A DNA stretch of 64,000 bases from Gammaproteobacteria bacterium (GTDB lineage Bacteria > Pseudomonadota > Gammaproteobacteria > Methylococcales > Methylomonadaceae), in NCBI GenBank assembly GCA_018830325.1, contig JAHJSQ010000083.1:1-64000 (forward strand). Reading direction: 5' to 3'. Below are positions 29,941 through 38,450 of this stretch, in pieces. The notes under the pieces are model-generated. The model saw only the letters and a program-made list of their open reading frames with translations, made no database searches and was not told where the DNA came from. Position 1 is the first letter of the stretch; every line of letters begins with the position of its first letter. The position numbers were made by a program, and so were the translations under genes.

Positions 29941-30378
29941 TTATAACTCGTCAATGCCGGATAATCCGTCAACCGACCAATTGTCAGTATTCAAAATGCC
30001 CGATTTATCATCGCCTTTTTTGTATTTAATCCGGCAGGCATATCTTCGAGTGATGCTTGCCGTTTCGGGGCCTGCTATTTCAACCTCTGCGTTAATGACG
30101 TATTGGTGGTTGCCGATACCCCATGCGTTAAGCGGCTGTGCCGAAAAGAATACCGAATACTTATTATCAAGCTCTTCCTTGATGTAGTTGTTACAGAAGG
30201 TAAATGCCAGGTCGGTCATTTCATTGGAAATACTTTCTAGATCACCGATATCTTCTGAGTCAACGAGAAAAAGATCGGAGCTGGCTACTTTATGCACAAA
30301 TGGCATGATGGCTTCGCGCTGAAATAATATAAGTCCGATGAAGCCGATGATAATAAACAAGAATTTAAAATTTTTCAT
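29941..30378 (-). CDS. Small membrane-anchored protein, unknown
   Basis: A 145-aa product starting at the ATG at 30378 (MKNFKFLFIIIGFIGLILF). This gives one N-terminal hydrophobic anchor and a soluble domain with NNYIKEELDNKYSVFFSAQP and ACRIKYKKGDDKSG, probably periplasmic. It ends VDGLSGIDEL. No family was recognised. It has its own terminator 150 nt downstream and long non-coding DNA upstream, so it appears to be a single-gene unit. The base composition is more AT-rich than its neighbours, which may point to later acquisition. Confidence 0.65.
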   Translation of the reverse strand: MKNFKFLFIIIGFIGLILFQREAIMPFVHKVASSDLFLVDSEDIGDLESISNEMTDLAFTFCNNYIKEELDNKYSVFFSAQPLNAWGIGNHQYVINAEVEIAGPETASITRRYACRIKYKKGDDKSGILNTDNWSVDGLSGIDEL

Positions 30379-30654
30379 TGTTGTTATTTGTGTAGTATGG
30401 GGTTGTGAACACAAATGAGATTCTAACAGAATTCAGGATGCAGGAAACTCAATTTGTTAAATTGAAAAGTATTGTAATTTTAGATTGTTAGCTCAAAAGA
30501 GGCTTTTGTTGTTAAGTCGTTTGGCAAGGTCAGTCGGTTGATGTAGGTCGATCGACGACAGTATTGTAATAACACCTAGCAGCCATTGTATATGTATCAG
30601 CCGTGATGCTTGAGTCAATAGTTAATGACTTGCTTATAATGATAGTCTTGAATA

Positions 30655-30870
30655 TGGTGGGACTTAACAGGTATCGGTACTAGGCCGATCAGCATCGAAG
30701 CCAGTATGGTGAGATTCGCATCCATGCCGGCACCTCCTTAGGTACTGCCGAAATTTGAAATGCTAAAGGTATATTTCAGAAAATTACCTAAACATTCTTG
30801 CAAGCCTCTTGGGTGAGCGAAAGTTCAATGCAAGCGCAAAGTAAGCTGTTAAATGAAGGTCTTATTTTTT
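30655..30870. repeat. Repeat-derived intergenic DNA (families A end and E)
   Basis: CACCTCCTTAGGTACTGCCG followed by AAATTTGAAATGCTAAAGG resembles the right end of the family A copy at 38.28-38.32 kb. Then AAATTACCTAAACATTCTTG, AGCCTCTTGGGTGAGCG and a T-rich end resemble the family E copy near 55.8 kb. The remaining gap 30379-30654 and 30871-31088 shows no gene. Confidence 0.5.
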
Positions 30871-31088
30871 TAATCTAAAATGCTTTATTCTAGGACGATG
30901 CGTCCCGCTTGCTGGTCCACTGTACATCTTGTACCTGCGAGGACATTGGCTATAGAAGGGGCTAAAAAAGTAAGGGCGGATCAATCGGCCCTGTATCTCA
31001 TCAAATCGGGTGGGTGTAATAGATGTTCCAGTATCCGCCAACCATATCGAATATACCGTGAAGTGAATTGTAATAAGGCTAGAGTCGG

Positions 31089-31176
31089 TGGCGGAGAGAG
31101 AGGGATTCGAACCCTCGATACGTTGCCGTATACACACTTTCCAGGCGTGCGCCTTCGACCACTCGGCCATCTCTCC
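31089..31176 (-). tRNA. tRNA-Ser(GGA)
   Basis: Read on the minus strand the acceptor stem begins GGAGAGA and closes TCTCTCC, with discriminator G and an encoded CCA. The D-arm has GGCCGAGTGGTCGAAGGC and the T-arm GGGTTCGAATCCC. The anticodon GGA (31140-31142) sits in CTGGAAA. A long variable arm (GTATACGGCAACGTAT) is typical of class II tRNA-Ser. The 88-nt length fits. Confidence 0.97.
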
Positions 31177-31251
31177 GGTATTTAATCCATCAGCGAATGG
31201 AAACAGGCAATGATAAGGTAGTATTGCTTTTGATGCAATGAATTTTAATAT

Positions 31252-33144
31252 TTAATGAGTCATGGCTTCGAGATCATGCCAGCGTTGAAAGGCGTGTTCC
31301 ATCTCTTTATCAATGGTTTTCAGTTTCTCAAGGGTATCGGCGATCAAAGTAGGGTCACTTTTATAAAAATCAGGGGAATTGATTTTTTCATTAATGGCTG
31401 TTTGTTCAGATTCAAGACGGTCGATCAGGTCCGGAAGTTCATCTAATTCTTTTTGTTCTTTATAAGAGAGTTTTTTCTTTTTCGGCGTGTCATTGCTGGT
31501 TTTTTTTTCAATGCTTTCGGTTTTTTTGACAGCAATGTCGGCGGCTTTGGTGTTTTGATAGTTTGCAAACCAGTCGCTATAGCCGCCGATATGCTCGCTT
31601 ATGACGCCGCCGCCTTCGAAAACCAGTACACTGGTAACGACATTATCCAGGAAGCTCCGGTCATGGCTGACTAATAATAAAGTGCCGTCATAATCGACCA
31701 GTTTTTCTTCCAATAACTCAAGGGTTTCCAGATCCAGATCATTGGTGGGTTCGTCCATGATGATCAGGTTGGCCGGTTTCGTGAACAATCGCGCAAGGAG
31801 TAAGCGATTTTTTTCCCCGCCGGACAGGCTTTTGACCGGCGAGCGTGCTCGCGCCGGCGCGAATAAAAAGTCGCCGAGGTATGACATGACATGGCGTTTG
31901 TTTCCGGCAATTTCGACATAATCATTGCCGTCGGCAATCGAATCGGCGACAGTCATTTCCGGATCGAGTTGTTCTCTCAGTTGGTCGAAGTAGGCGACTT
32001 GCAGGCGAGTGCCTTGTTCGACGGTGCCGCTGTCCGGTTCTAATTGCTTGAGTAAAAGTTTCAACAGTGTCGATTTTCCTGCGCCATTGGGACCGATCAA
32101 GCCGATTTTGTCGCCGCGTTGAATGAGTGTTGAAAAATCTTTTACCACCGGTTTTCCGTCGAAAGCTTTGCAAAGATCGGTTGCTTCGATGACTTTTTTA
32201 CCCGATGTGTCGCCGCGATCCAAAGATAATTTGGTCGTTCCTTGAACATTGCGGCGTTGCGCGCGTTCGTCGCGTAATTTCTTGAGTGCTCGAACACGTC
32301 CTTCGTTACGGGTACGCCGCGCTTTTACGCCTTGGCGAATCCAAACCTCCTCTTGGGCCAGTTTTTTGTCGAATTCGGCATTTTGATTGGCTTCATCTTC
32401 CAGTGAGGATGCCTTTCTGCGAAGGTAGTCGTCATAGGTGCCTTGCCAGGATGTTAAATTGCCGCGATCGAGATCGACAATACGGGTAGCCAATTTTTGT
32501 AGAAAGAATCTATCATGAGTCACGAATAAAACGGCCCCTTGAAAATTTAATAATTGCTCTTCCAGCCATGTGATGCTCTCCAAATCCAGATGGTTGGTCG
32601 GTTCGTCTAAAAGCAGCAATTCAGGTTCGAGGACTAAAGCCCTCGCCAAGGCGACTCGACGTTTCCAGCCGCCCGATAAGCTTTTAACCGGGAGTTCTCC
32701 CGGCAGATTGAGCCGGCTTAACGTAGATTCGACTTGTTGTTGAAAATGCCAGCCGTTTTTGGATTCCAGTTTATGCTGTAGATCGCCGAGTTCCTGCAGT
32801 GTTTTGTCGTCAGCATTATCTAACTGTGTAGACAGAGCATGGTAACGGGTTATCCATTGGCCTAATTCGCCCAGTCCGGCGGCTACGGCATCGTAAATGG
32901 TAGATTCGCCAACCAATTCCGGAGCCTGTTCTAACCAGGCGAGTTTCAATTCGGGTTGAAGCCAGATTTCGCCGTGATCGGGTTGGATGTTTCCTGCGAT
33001 AATTTTCATTAACGTGGATTTTCCCTCGCCGTTTCTGCCAAGAAGTCCGACGCGCTCCCCCGGGTCCAGTTGAAAATCGGCATTATTCAGCAATGCATGG
33101 GTTCCGTAGGCGATTGAAACATTGGTTAGTCGAATTAAAGGCAT
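31252..33144 (-). CDS. uup: ABC-F ATPase Uup
   Basis: A 630-aa soluble protein with two ABC ATPase domains. The Walker A motifs are GRNGEGKST and GPNGAGKST. The ABC signatures are LSGGWKRRVALARAL and LSGGEKNRLLLARL. The linker between them is charged (LAQEEVWIRQGVKARRTRNE), and the C-terminal domain is coiled-coil (about 540-630). ABC-F proteins lack membrane parts and act on ribosomes or, for Uup, on branched DNA intermediates. The C-terminal coiled coil and the WIRQGVKARRTRNEGR motif identify Uup. The cinA-like gene ends 4 nt before it on the same strand, suggesting co-transcription. Confidence 0.94.
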   Translation of the reverse strand: MPLIRLTNVSIAYGTHALLNNADFQLDPGERVGLLGRNGEGKSTLMKIIAGNIQPDHGEIWLQPELKLAWLEQAPELVGESTIYDAVAAGLGELGQWITRYHALSTQLDNADDKTLQELGDLQHKLESKNGWHFQQQVESTLSRLNLPGELPVKSLSGGWKRRVALARALVLEPELLLLDEPTNHLDLESITWLEEQLLNFQGAVLFVTHDRFFLQKLATRIVDLDRGNLTSWQGTYDDYLRRKASSLEDEANQNAEFDKKLAQEEVWIRQGVKARRTRNEGRVRALKKLRDERAQRRNVQGTTKLSLDRGDTSGKKVIEATDLCKAFDGKPVVKDFSTLIQRGDKIGLIGPNGAGKSTLLKLLLKQLEPDSGTVEQGTRLQVAYFDQLREQLDPEMTVADSIADGNDYVEIAGNKRHVMSYLGDFLFAPARARSPVKSLSGGEKNRLLLARLFTKPANLIIMDEPTNDLDLETLELLEEKLVDYDGTLLLVSHDRSFLDNVVTSVLVFEGGGVISEHIGGYSDWFANYQNTKAADIAVKKTESIEKKTSNDTPKKKKLSYKEQKELDELPDLIDRLESEQTAINEKINSPDFYKSDPTLIADTLEKLKTIDKEMEHAFQRWHDLEAMTH

Positions 33145-33148
33145 GATA

Positions 33149-34375
33149 TTAATTTGTGTTTTGTAAATAGCGTCGTAATAAATCCAATGCCAGCAACGCG
33201 GCTTGGTTTTGTTTTCGTTTAACGGAGCCGCCGATCGTATGAGTCGAATGTCGCAAGCCTTCGGGGCTTAACAAAGCGTTGTAAATCGTAATGGTGCGGT
33301 CGTCCGGGTTGTCGGTTGCATTGTTTTCGCGGTAGAGCTGTATGAGCGCAAGATCCGCGCCGCTTTGATCTTTTGCCGCATTCGCGATGATTTTCGCTTG
33401 GCTTGGCAAGTCCATATCGTCAATAGCGACGGAAAATCGGTCGGCGAAATGTGCGGGGTTTCTTTGGTAATGGGTTTCTAAAAGCCATTCATTGGCAATC
33501 GCGCATTTCGCTGCCATGAGTCCCTGGCTTATGGTTTCAATGAAAATCGCCGTTCGTTGTTGGTCCCGCATCATTTTATCGATCGTGCTAGGTAAATCAT
33601 CGCAATGGTTGCGATCGTCAGCGATTCCGAAAATAAAATCACCTAGACGGCTTTTTATTGTATCAATATATAGGTCGAGTTTCTGGCGAGGATATTGAGC
33701 GGGGGCGAGTAATTTTGTTTCGATATGATCCGGACCGGCACGAAAGCCGAGTTGAATTTCCTGAGGTATTGTAATATCTGCGATGGCCGTCTGTATGTCG
33801 GATTCGCCGATACCGATAGTTTTTAGAGTGACTAATTGCTTAGGGTTAAGGGCGTAGTGCCGTTCGAAAAAACATTTAACAAATTCATTGAATAGGTGTT
33901 GCATTTCGAACGGAACGCCAGGTAAAAAGACGAATCGACAACGATTGTATTGTAGGGTAAATCCTGGGGCGGTTCCCCATTGATTATCAATGCGTAAGGC
34001 TCCGCTAGGAAGATAGGCTTGCTTTCGATTGCTTTCAGGCATGGTTCTGCTTCTGTTTTTAAAAAAGCCGGCAATCTGCTCGAAAGCTATCGTGTCGAAT
34101 TGCAAGGGCATAGAGAAAGCCAAAGAGACTGCTTGAGCGGTTAAATCATCGGATGTAGGGCCCAGCCCCCCGGTACAGATACAGCAATCGGCGCGAGACG
34201 AGATTTCTTTTAAGAGCGTTATGAGTTCATCGAGTCGGTCGCCGACGGCGGTATGTCTGGAAACTGTAAAGCCCATATTTACGCAGGCTTGAGAAAGCCA
34301 GGCCGCATTGGTATCGACAGTTTGTCCGGTGACGATCTCTTCGCCTTGCGAGAAAATTTCTAGGGTCGGATTCAT
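33149..34375 (-). CDS. CinA-like protein with degenerate amidase domain
   Basis: A 408-aa protein. The N-terminal domain (about 1-170) is of the molybdopterin-binding/CinA type (IFSQGEEIVTGQTVDTNAAW, TGGLGPTSDDLT, LPGVPFEM). The C-terminal domain (about 260-408) lies where the nicotinamide-nucleotide amidase should be, but the hallmark AESCTGG is replaced by IETISQGLMAAK. The GxxGP substrate loop is replaced by IQLYRENNATDNPDD. Overall length matches CinA, so this looks like domain decay or change of function rather than truncation. The start is the ATG at 34375; upstream residues read through the end of the next gene. Confidence 0.85.
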   Translation of the reverse strand: MNPTLEIFSQGEEIVTGQTVDTNAAWLSQACVNMGFTVSRHTAVGDRLDELITLLKEISSRADCCICTGGLGPTSDDLTAQAVSLAFSMPLQFDTIAFEQIAGFFKNRSRTMPESNRKQAYLPSGALRIDNQWGTAPGFTLQYNRCRFVFLPGVPFEMQHLFNEFVKCFFERHYALNPKQLVTLKTIGIGESDIQTAIADITIPQEIQLGFRAGPDHIETKLLAPAQYPRQKLDLYIDTIKSRLGDFIFGIADDRNHCDDLPSTIDKMMRDQQRTAIFIETISQGLMAAKCAIANEWLLETHYQRNPAHFADRFSVAIDDMDLPSQAKIIANAAKDQSGADLALIQLYRENNATDNPDDRTITIYNALLSPEGLRHSTHTIGGSVKRKQNQAALLALDLLRRYLQNTN

Positions 34376-34383
34376 AAATGTAC

Positions 34384-35307
34384 TTACGTTGTAGTAATGA
34401 TGCGGTACCAAAAAGGTAGAGTAACCATGCTTAAGGCGGTGGTGAGCGTTACCGCCATGGCATAGAGAGCGCTGTCTAGCCGGTAGCGGTCGCAAAAAAC
34501 AATGCCCAATACCATGCTGGGCATGGCCATTTCCAAGACAGCTGCGGCCTTATGCGCCTCATCCAACGTTGAAAATACCGATACTTGCAAGGCAAACCAC
34601 GGCATTAAAAATAGTTTAATCAAAATAATCGGCAGAGCATAAGGTAGATTACGCAAAGTGATGCTTTGCCAGCTCAATGCCAAACCCAATGAAAAAAGCA
34701 TGATCGGCACGACGCTGGCCGAAAGTTTCTGCAAAACCCCCAGTAACCACTCGGGAGCAGCAATCTGGTTCATATTTAAAATCACCGCCAATAAGGCTGC
34801 CCAAAAAGGCGGAGCGTTGAGATTGAGCCAGATCGGTTTGTGTTTTTGGCTATGGTCTTCGCCAAAATGCCGGGCAGTCATGATGCCGGCAGTAAATAAA
34901 AAAGGCGCGGTAGCAAATAAGTCGATCTGTATGGCGACCGAACGAGCCCAATGACCGAAAGTTTCTTCTAAAACGGGCAGTCCAAGATAGGTGACATTGG
35001 GGAATGCGGTGACCAGAATAATCGCGCCAAGTTTTTTATCTTGAATGTTAAGGGCTCGCCCAATTAACCAGATGCAAGTCATTGCAAAAGTTATGCTTAA
35101 TGTACACAGCAACGTATACTGCAGCGATTTTACGCCAATATCCGAACGCCACAGGACTTCCAGTACCATTGCAGGTAAAAACAAATAATAGACCACCGAT
35201 GTCAAAACCGGTCGAGCTTGTTCGGAGCTAATTCCGCCTGGGCGAAGCCAGCGCCAACCGATACCGCAGGCGATTAATCCGGCCATTTGCAGCAGAGTGA
35301 AGATCAT
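34384..35307 (-). CDS. AEC family permease
   Basis: A 307-aa inner-membrane protein with about ten hydrophobic segments. The family motifs VTAFPNVTYLGLPVLEETFG and a conserved LGLALSW and MPSMVLGIVFCDRY region near the C-terminus are those of auxin efflux carrier-type transporters. Bacterial members export or import small organic acids such as malate or malonate; the substrate here is not known. It ends 8 nt before the CinA-like gene on the same strand, and a divergent pyrF begins to its right. Confidence 0.88.
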   Translation of the reverse strand: MIFTLLQMAGLIACGIGWRWLRPGGISSEQARPVLTSVVYYLFLPAMVLEVLWRSDIGVKSLQYTLLCTLSITFAMTCIWLIGRALNIQDKKLGAIILVTAFPNVTYLGLPVLEETFGHWARSVAIQIDLFATAPFLFTAGIMTARHFGEDHSQKHKPIWLNLNAPPFWAALLAVILNMNQIAAPEWLLGVLQKLSASVVPIMLFSLGLALSWQSITLRNLPYALPIILIKLFLMPWFALQVSVFSTLDEAHKAAAVLEMAMPSMVLGIVFCDRYRLDSALYAMAVTLTTALSMVTLPFWYRIITTT

Positions 35308-35460
35308 AAATGCATTAAATGCTTGGTTGTCATGCAGTTAAGGCGCATTTGATATGCGACTTTGGTAGGGTGGAATAGTTGAACGCTATTTTAACATTCA
35401 CTGTTGAATTAAGTTTCGGTAATATAGAGGGCTTTTCTTATTGCATATCAATACTTGCTC

Positions 35461-36186
35461 ATGACCGAAACTTTTATTTCTGAAAAATCCATTCCTGTCC
35501 GCGAGCGCTTAATCATGGCGTTGGATGTACCGAGTATCTCTGAAGCCCAAGCCTTGGTCGAAGAATTGGGCGATTCGGTGATTTTCTATAAAGTCGGCAT
35601 GGAGCTATTCATGTCCGGGGATTATTTTGGCTTTATCGAATGGTTGAAACTACAGAACAAAAAGGTTTTCGTCGATTTAAAATTTTTTGATGTGCCGGCC
35701 ACGGTCGGACGGGCAATTCGCGCGCTGAGTAGCAAAGGTGTCGACCTGGCGACTATTCACGGTAACGATGCCATTATGGAGGCGGCCGCGAAGGAAAAAG
35801 GGCAATTAAAAGTACTGGCGGTGACCGCTTTAACTAGCTTGGATAGGGGGGATCTCGATGATTTGGGGTTTCAATGTGATATACGAGATTTAGTTTTATC
35901 GCGCGCCAAGCGTGCCTTGCAAATCGGCTGCGACGGTATTGTTTCATCAGGGTTGGAAGCGTCTATGTTAAGGGAGGAATTAGATCATCGTTTGTTGGTT
36001 GTCACTCCGGGTATTAGGCCGGTCGATAATAGAGAAGAGGACGATCAGAAGCGTGTGGTCAGTGTCGAGCAAGCTTTCCGTAACGGAGCCGACTATATTG
36101 TCGTCGGTCGTCCGATTCGAGATGCCGAAGACCGTAAGTCGATGGCGGAAAAAATCCAGATGCAAATTCAGTCGGTTTTTAAATGA
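35461..36186 (+). CDS. pyrF: Orotidine-5'-phosphate decarboxylase
   Basis: A 241-aa TIM-barrel enzyme making UMP from OMP, the last step of pyrimidine synthesis. The catalytic Lys74 and its Asp partners are seen in VDLKFFDVPATVG (Asp72, Lys74, Asp77). VTPGIRPV and IVVGRPI match the phosphate-binding region. The ATG at 35461 is preferred over the TTG six bases upstream; neither has a clear Shine-Dalgarno. A later ATG at MALDVPS would leave a protein of the usual shorter length, so the first about 18 residues are less sure. Confidence 0.93.
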   Translation: MTETFISEKSIPVRERLIMALDVPSISEAQALVEELGDSVIFYKVGMELFMSGDYFGFIEWLKLQNKKVFVDLKFFDVPATVGRAIRALSSKGVDLATIHGNDAIMEAAAKEKGQLKVLAVTALTSLDRGDLDDLGFQCDIRDLVLSRAKRALQIGCDGIVSSGLEASMLREELDHRLLVVTPGIRPVDNREEDDQKRVVSVEQAFRNGADYIVVGRPIRDAEDRKSMAEKIQMQIQSVFK

Positions 36187-36322
36187 GTTTTTATCTATTT
36201 ATTCATTTATGCGGCATAAGTAATTGATCTGTGTTATTTCACGTAAAAAGATGAGTCAAAATCCTCATTTTTTCAAAACTAAATATTGTTTAAGTTAATA
36301 AATATGCTAATGTTCTCCCTCT

Positions 36323-37039
36323 ATGGAACATACTATCGCCTTTAATGCCTCCTATTTTGTCGCTTTTGCGATGGGGTTGTTTAGTAGCATGCATTGCATC
36401 GGCATGTGCGGGTCGATTATCGGAACGCTTACGCTGAGTCTTAAGCCCGAGGTCCGTACTTCTAAGGCTAAGCTTTTTCCTTATGTGCTGAACTATAATT
36501 TGGGCCGTATCAGTAGTTATGCTTTGGCCGGGATGTTGGTAGGCTTTATTGAGGCGATATTAACGATGCCTTTTGGCGAAGGTCACGGTCATAGGGTGTT
36601 ACAGGTACTTTCGGCCGTGGTAATGACCAGTGCCGGACTTTATATCGCGGGGTGGTTTCCGCGTTTTGCTTATATCGAAAAAGCCGGATCCCGTTTTTGG
36701 AAGTTAATCGAGCCGTATGGCCGCCGCTTAATTCCGGTGAAAACGCACAAGCAAGCTTTTTTATTTGGTATGATTTGGGGTTGGTTGCCCTGCGGCCTTG
36801 TCTATGCTGCATTGGCACTTGCGGCGACGACCGGTGATATTATTCGTAGCGGGTTGACGATGTTGGCTTTCGGTTTTGGGACTTTACCCGCCGTGATAAG
36901 TGTCGGTATAATAACCAGCACACTAACAAGGTTATCCAGAATGCAGTACTTTAAGCAGATGGTCGGCTTATTGATGATTGCACTCGCATTATTGGCCGCT
37001 CTGCCATGGCTTAATCCCATGCGATTACAACACTTATAA
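36323..37039 (+). CDS. TauE/SafE-like (DsbD_2-type) membrane protein
   Basis: A 238-aa polytopic membrane protein. The N-terminal FVAFAMGLFSSMHCIGMCGS carries the paired Cys found in the subfamily often called sulfite exporter TauE/SafE, related to the DsbD/CcdA transmembrane domain. GWLPCGLVYAALALA in the second half is its internal counterpart. Such proteins are associated with copper delivery, cytochrome c oxidase assembly or thiol transport. Copper or electron transfer is an inference only. A sigma-54 activator gene follows by 17 nt. Confidence 0.84.
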   Translation: MEHTIAFNASYFVAFAMGLFSSMHCIGMCGSIIGTLTLSLKPEVRTSKAKLFPYVLNYNLGRISSYALAGMLVGFIEAILTMPFGEGHGHRVLQVLSAVVMTSAGLYIAGWFPRFAYIEKAGSRFWKLIEPYGRRLIPVKTHKQAFLFGMIWGWLPCGLVYAALALAATTGDIIRSGLTMLAFGFGTLPAVISVGIITSTLTRLSRMQYFKQMVGLLMIALALLAALPWLNPMRLQHL

Positions 37040-37043
37040 TTTT

Positions 37044-37056
37044 AGGAGAGGCTCCT
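37044..37056 (+). promoter_or_regulatory. Ribosome-binding site inside a small dyad
   Basis: AGGAG (37044-37048) and CTCCT (37052-37056) form a 5-bp stem with a 3-nt loop that ends directly before the GTG start of the sigma-54 activator gene. The Shine-Dalgarno sequence lies in the 5' arm, so pairing could limit initiation. The stem is short, so the effect may be modest. Confidence 0.45.
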
Positions 37057-38031
37057 GTGGATCATTTTAATTCGATAATTGGGAAATCTCCCGCACTCGA
37101 TTCTCTAATTCGTAGCGCTAGAATGGTTGCTTGTACCGATGTAACAGTCTTCATCAAAGGAGAAACCGGTACAGGTAAGGAAGTGCTAGCTTCCGCTATT
37201 CAAAAAGAAAGCGCGCGTGCTAATAAGCCGTTTATCAAGTTGAATTGTGCCGCCTTGCCTGAGAGCTTAGTGGAGTCTGAGTTATTCGGGCATAAAAAAG
37301 GTGCATTTACCGGAGCCAACATTAACAAGCAAGGCATCTTTCAAGCCGCTGATGGCGGGACCTTATTTTTGGATGAAATTAATTCGTTACCTCTGTCGAT
37401 TCAAGCAAAATTATTGCGTTTTTTAGAGCTTGGTGAATGTTTAGCTGTTGGAGAAACCAAGCCTTATCGCGTCGATGTGAGAATCATCGCGGCCAGTAAC
37501 CAAGACTTGGTTAAGCAAATCGACGCAGGACAGTTTAGGCAGGATTTGTACTTTCGTTTAAATGTCGTACCGTTAGAGTTGCCGCCACTATCGAAAAGAA
37601 CCGAAGACATCGAGCCGCTGATTACTCATTTTGTTCGGCATTTTGCGCAGGCTCATTCGCTCGAAGCCCCGAAATTCAGTAAAAAGTCGATTCGAGTTTT
37701 AACTCGCTATCGATGGCCTGGTAATATAAGAGAACTCCGCAATTTATGTGAAAGACTGTCGATTTTGTTGGCGGGAAAAGTTATTGAGCCCGATAATTTA
37801 CCGCATGAATTTGCTGAATATATTGATGAAAAGGCTCCTTCGGCAGATGCAGGTGATATTCCGAATTTTAAACTGCCTGATTTCGGTATCCAATTGGACT
37901 CTCTAGAGGCGGACTTGATCAATCAAGCGCTTACTAGAACCAACGGCAATCGCAGCAAGTCAGCCCGCTTATTAGGCATTACCCGAGATACCTTGCTATA
38001 CCGTATACAAAAACACGGCTTGGCCGCCTAG
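37057..38031 (+). CDS. Sigma-54 activator lacking a sensor domain
   Basis: A 324-aa protein. The AAA+ domain begins almost at residue 1 (FNSIIGKSPALDSLIRSARM), with Walker A GETGTGKE, the sigma-54 contact loop GAFTGA, and Walker B GGTLFLDEI. A Fis-type helix-turn-helix ends it (RTNGNRSKSARLLGITRDTL). There is no receiver, GAF or other input domain, as in PspF-like activators, so control must come from a partner protein or from its level. The GTG start follows AGGAG. The membrane-protein gene just upstream is a candidate functional neighbour. Targets are not evident; no convincing -24/-12 promoter was found nearby. Confidence 0.9.
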   Translation: MDHFNSIIGKSPALDSLIRSARMVACTDVTVFIKGETGTGKEVLASAIQKESARANKPFIKLNCAALPESLVESELFGHKKGAFTGANINKQGIFQAADGGTLFLDEINSLPLSIQAKLLRFLELGECLAVGETKPYRVDVRIIAASNQDLVKQIDAGQFRQDLYFRLNVVPLELPPLSKRTEDIEPLITHFVRHFAQAHSLEAPKFSKKSIRVLTRYRWPGNIRELRNLCERLSILLAGKVIEPDNLPHEFAEYIDEKAPSADAGDIPNFKLPDFGIQLDSLEADLINQALTRTNGNRSKSARLLGITRDTLLYRIQKHGLAA

Positions 38032-38090
38032 TTTTAATTCAGAGCAAATCTGCTCTAAGTACTGATATATTCCCTTTCGCGCATCATATA

Positions 38091-38335
38091 TCTTTCGCAC
38101 TTCAAATTTCGGTACCGCCGAAATTTGAAGTGCGATGAGTATATTCGGTGCCGCGCCTAATGTATACCCATCGCAGATCAAAATTCGGCACCAGGGTGTC
38201 CGTCAAAGGACGCCGTGAATACATCCCTGTAGGCTCTATGCCAGCTCCATGCTGGCAAAGCCTTTGCCGCACACCCTGGCGCCTCCTCAGGCACTGCCGA
38301 AATTTGAAGTGCGAAAGGTATATTTCGAGATTTGA
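38091..38335. repeat. Composite repeat, family A, with 17-bp palindrome
   Basis: A perfect dyad, CGCACTTCAAATTTCGG (38096-38112) and its complement (38118-38134), joins two outward copies of the A-end motif. It is followed by TATACCCATCGCAGATCAAA, ATTCGGCACC, GGACGCCGTGAATACATCC, TGTAGGCTCTATGCCAGCTC and a final GCCGAAATTTGAAGTGCG end. Two elements seem to be joined head to head. The gap 38032-38450 holds this and no gene. Confidence 0.82.
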
Positions 38336-38450
38336 GCGATAGGGGCTATTGTTAAATCAATAGACCCCTTTTGATGTGGTGTGTCGTTTTGATACAGGAT
38401 ATGCGCGCAAACATCAGTCTTAATGTCAGCATCGTGGTTATTTATGCGTT

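Noticed and set aside
30862..31170. Frames on both strands over the tRNA-Ser gene
   Set aside because: They cross a complete tRNA with encoded CCA, so they are chance frames.
36246..36274. Terminator after pyrF (ATGAG ... CTCAT followed by T-run)
   Set aside because: The stem is only 5 bp with an 8-nt loop, too weak to call.
36187..36322. FNR-type box upstream of the TauE/SafE-like gene (TTGATCTGTGTTAT)
   Set aside because: Only one half-site matches the TTGAT-N4-ATCAA consensus.
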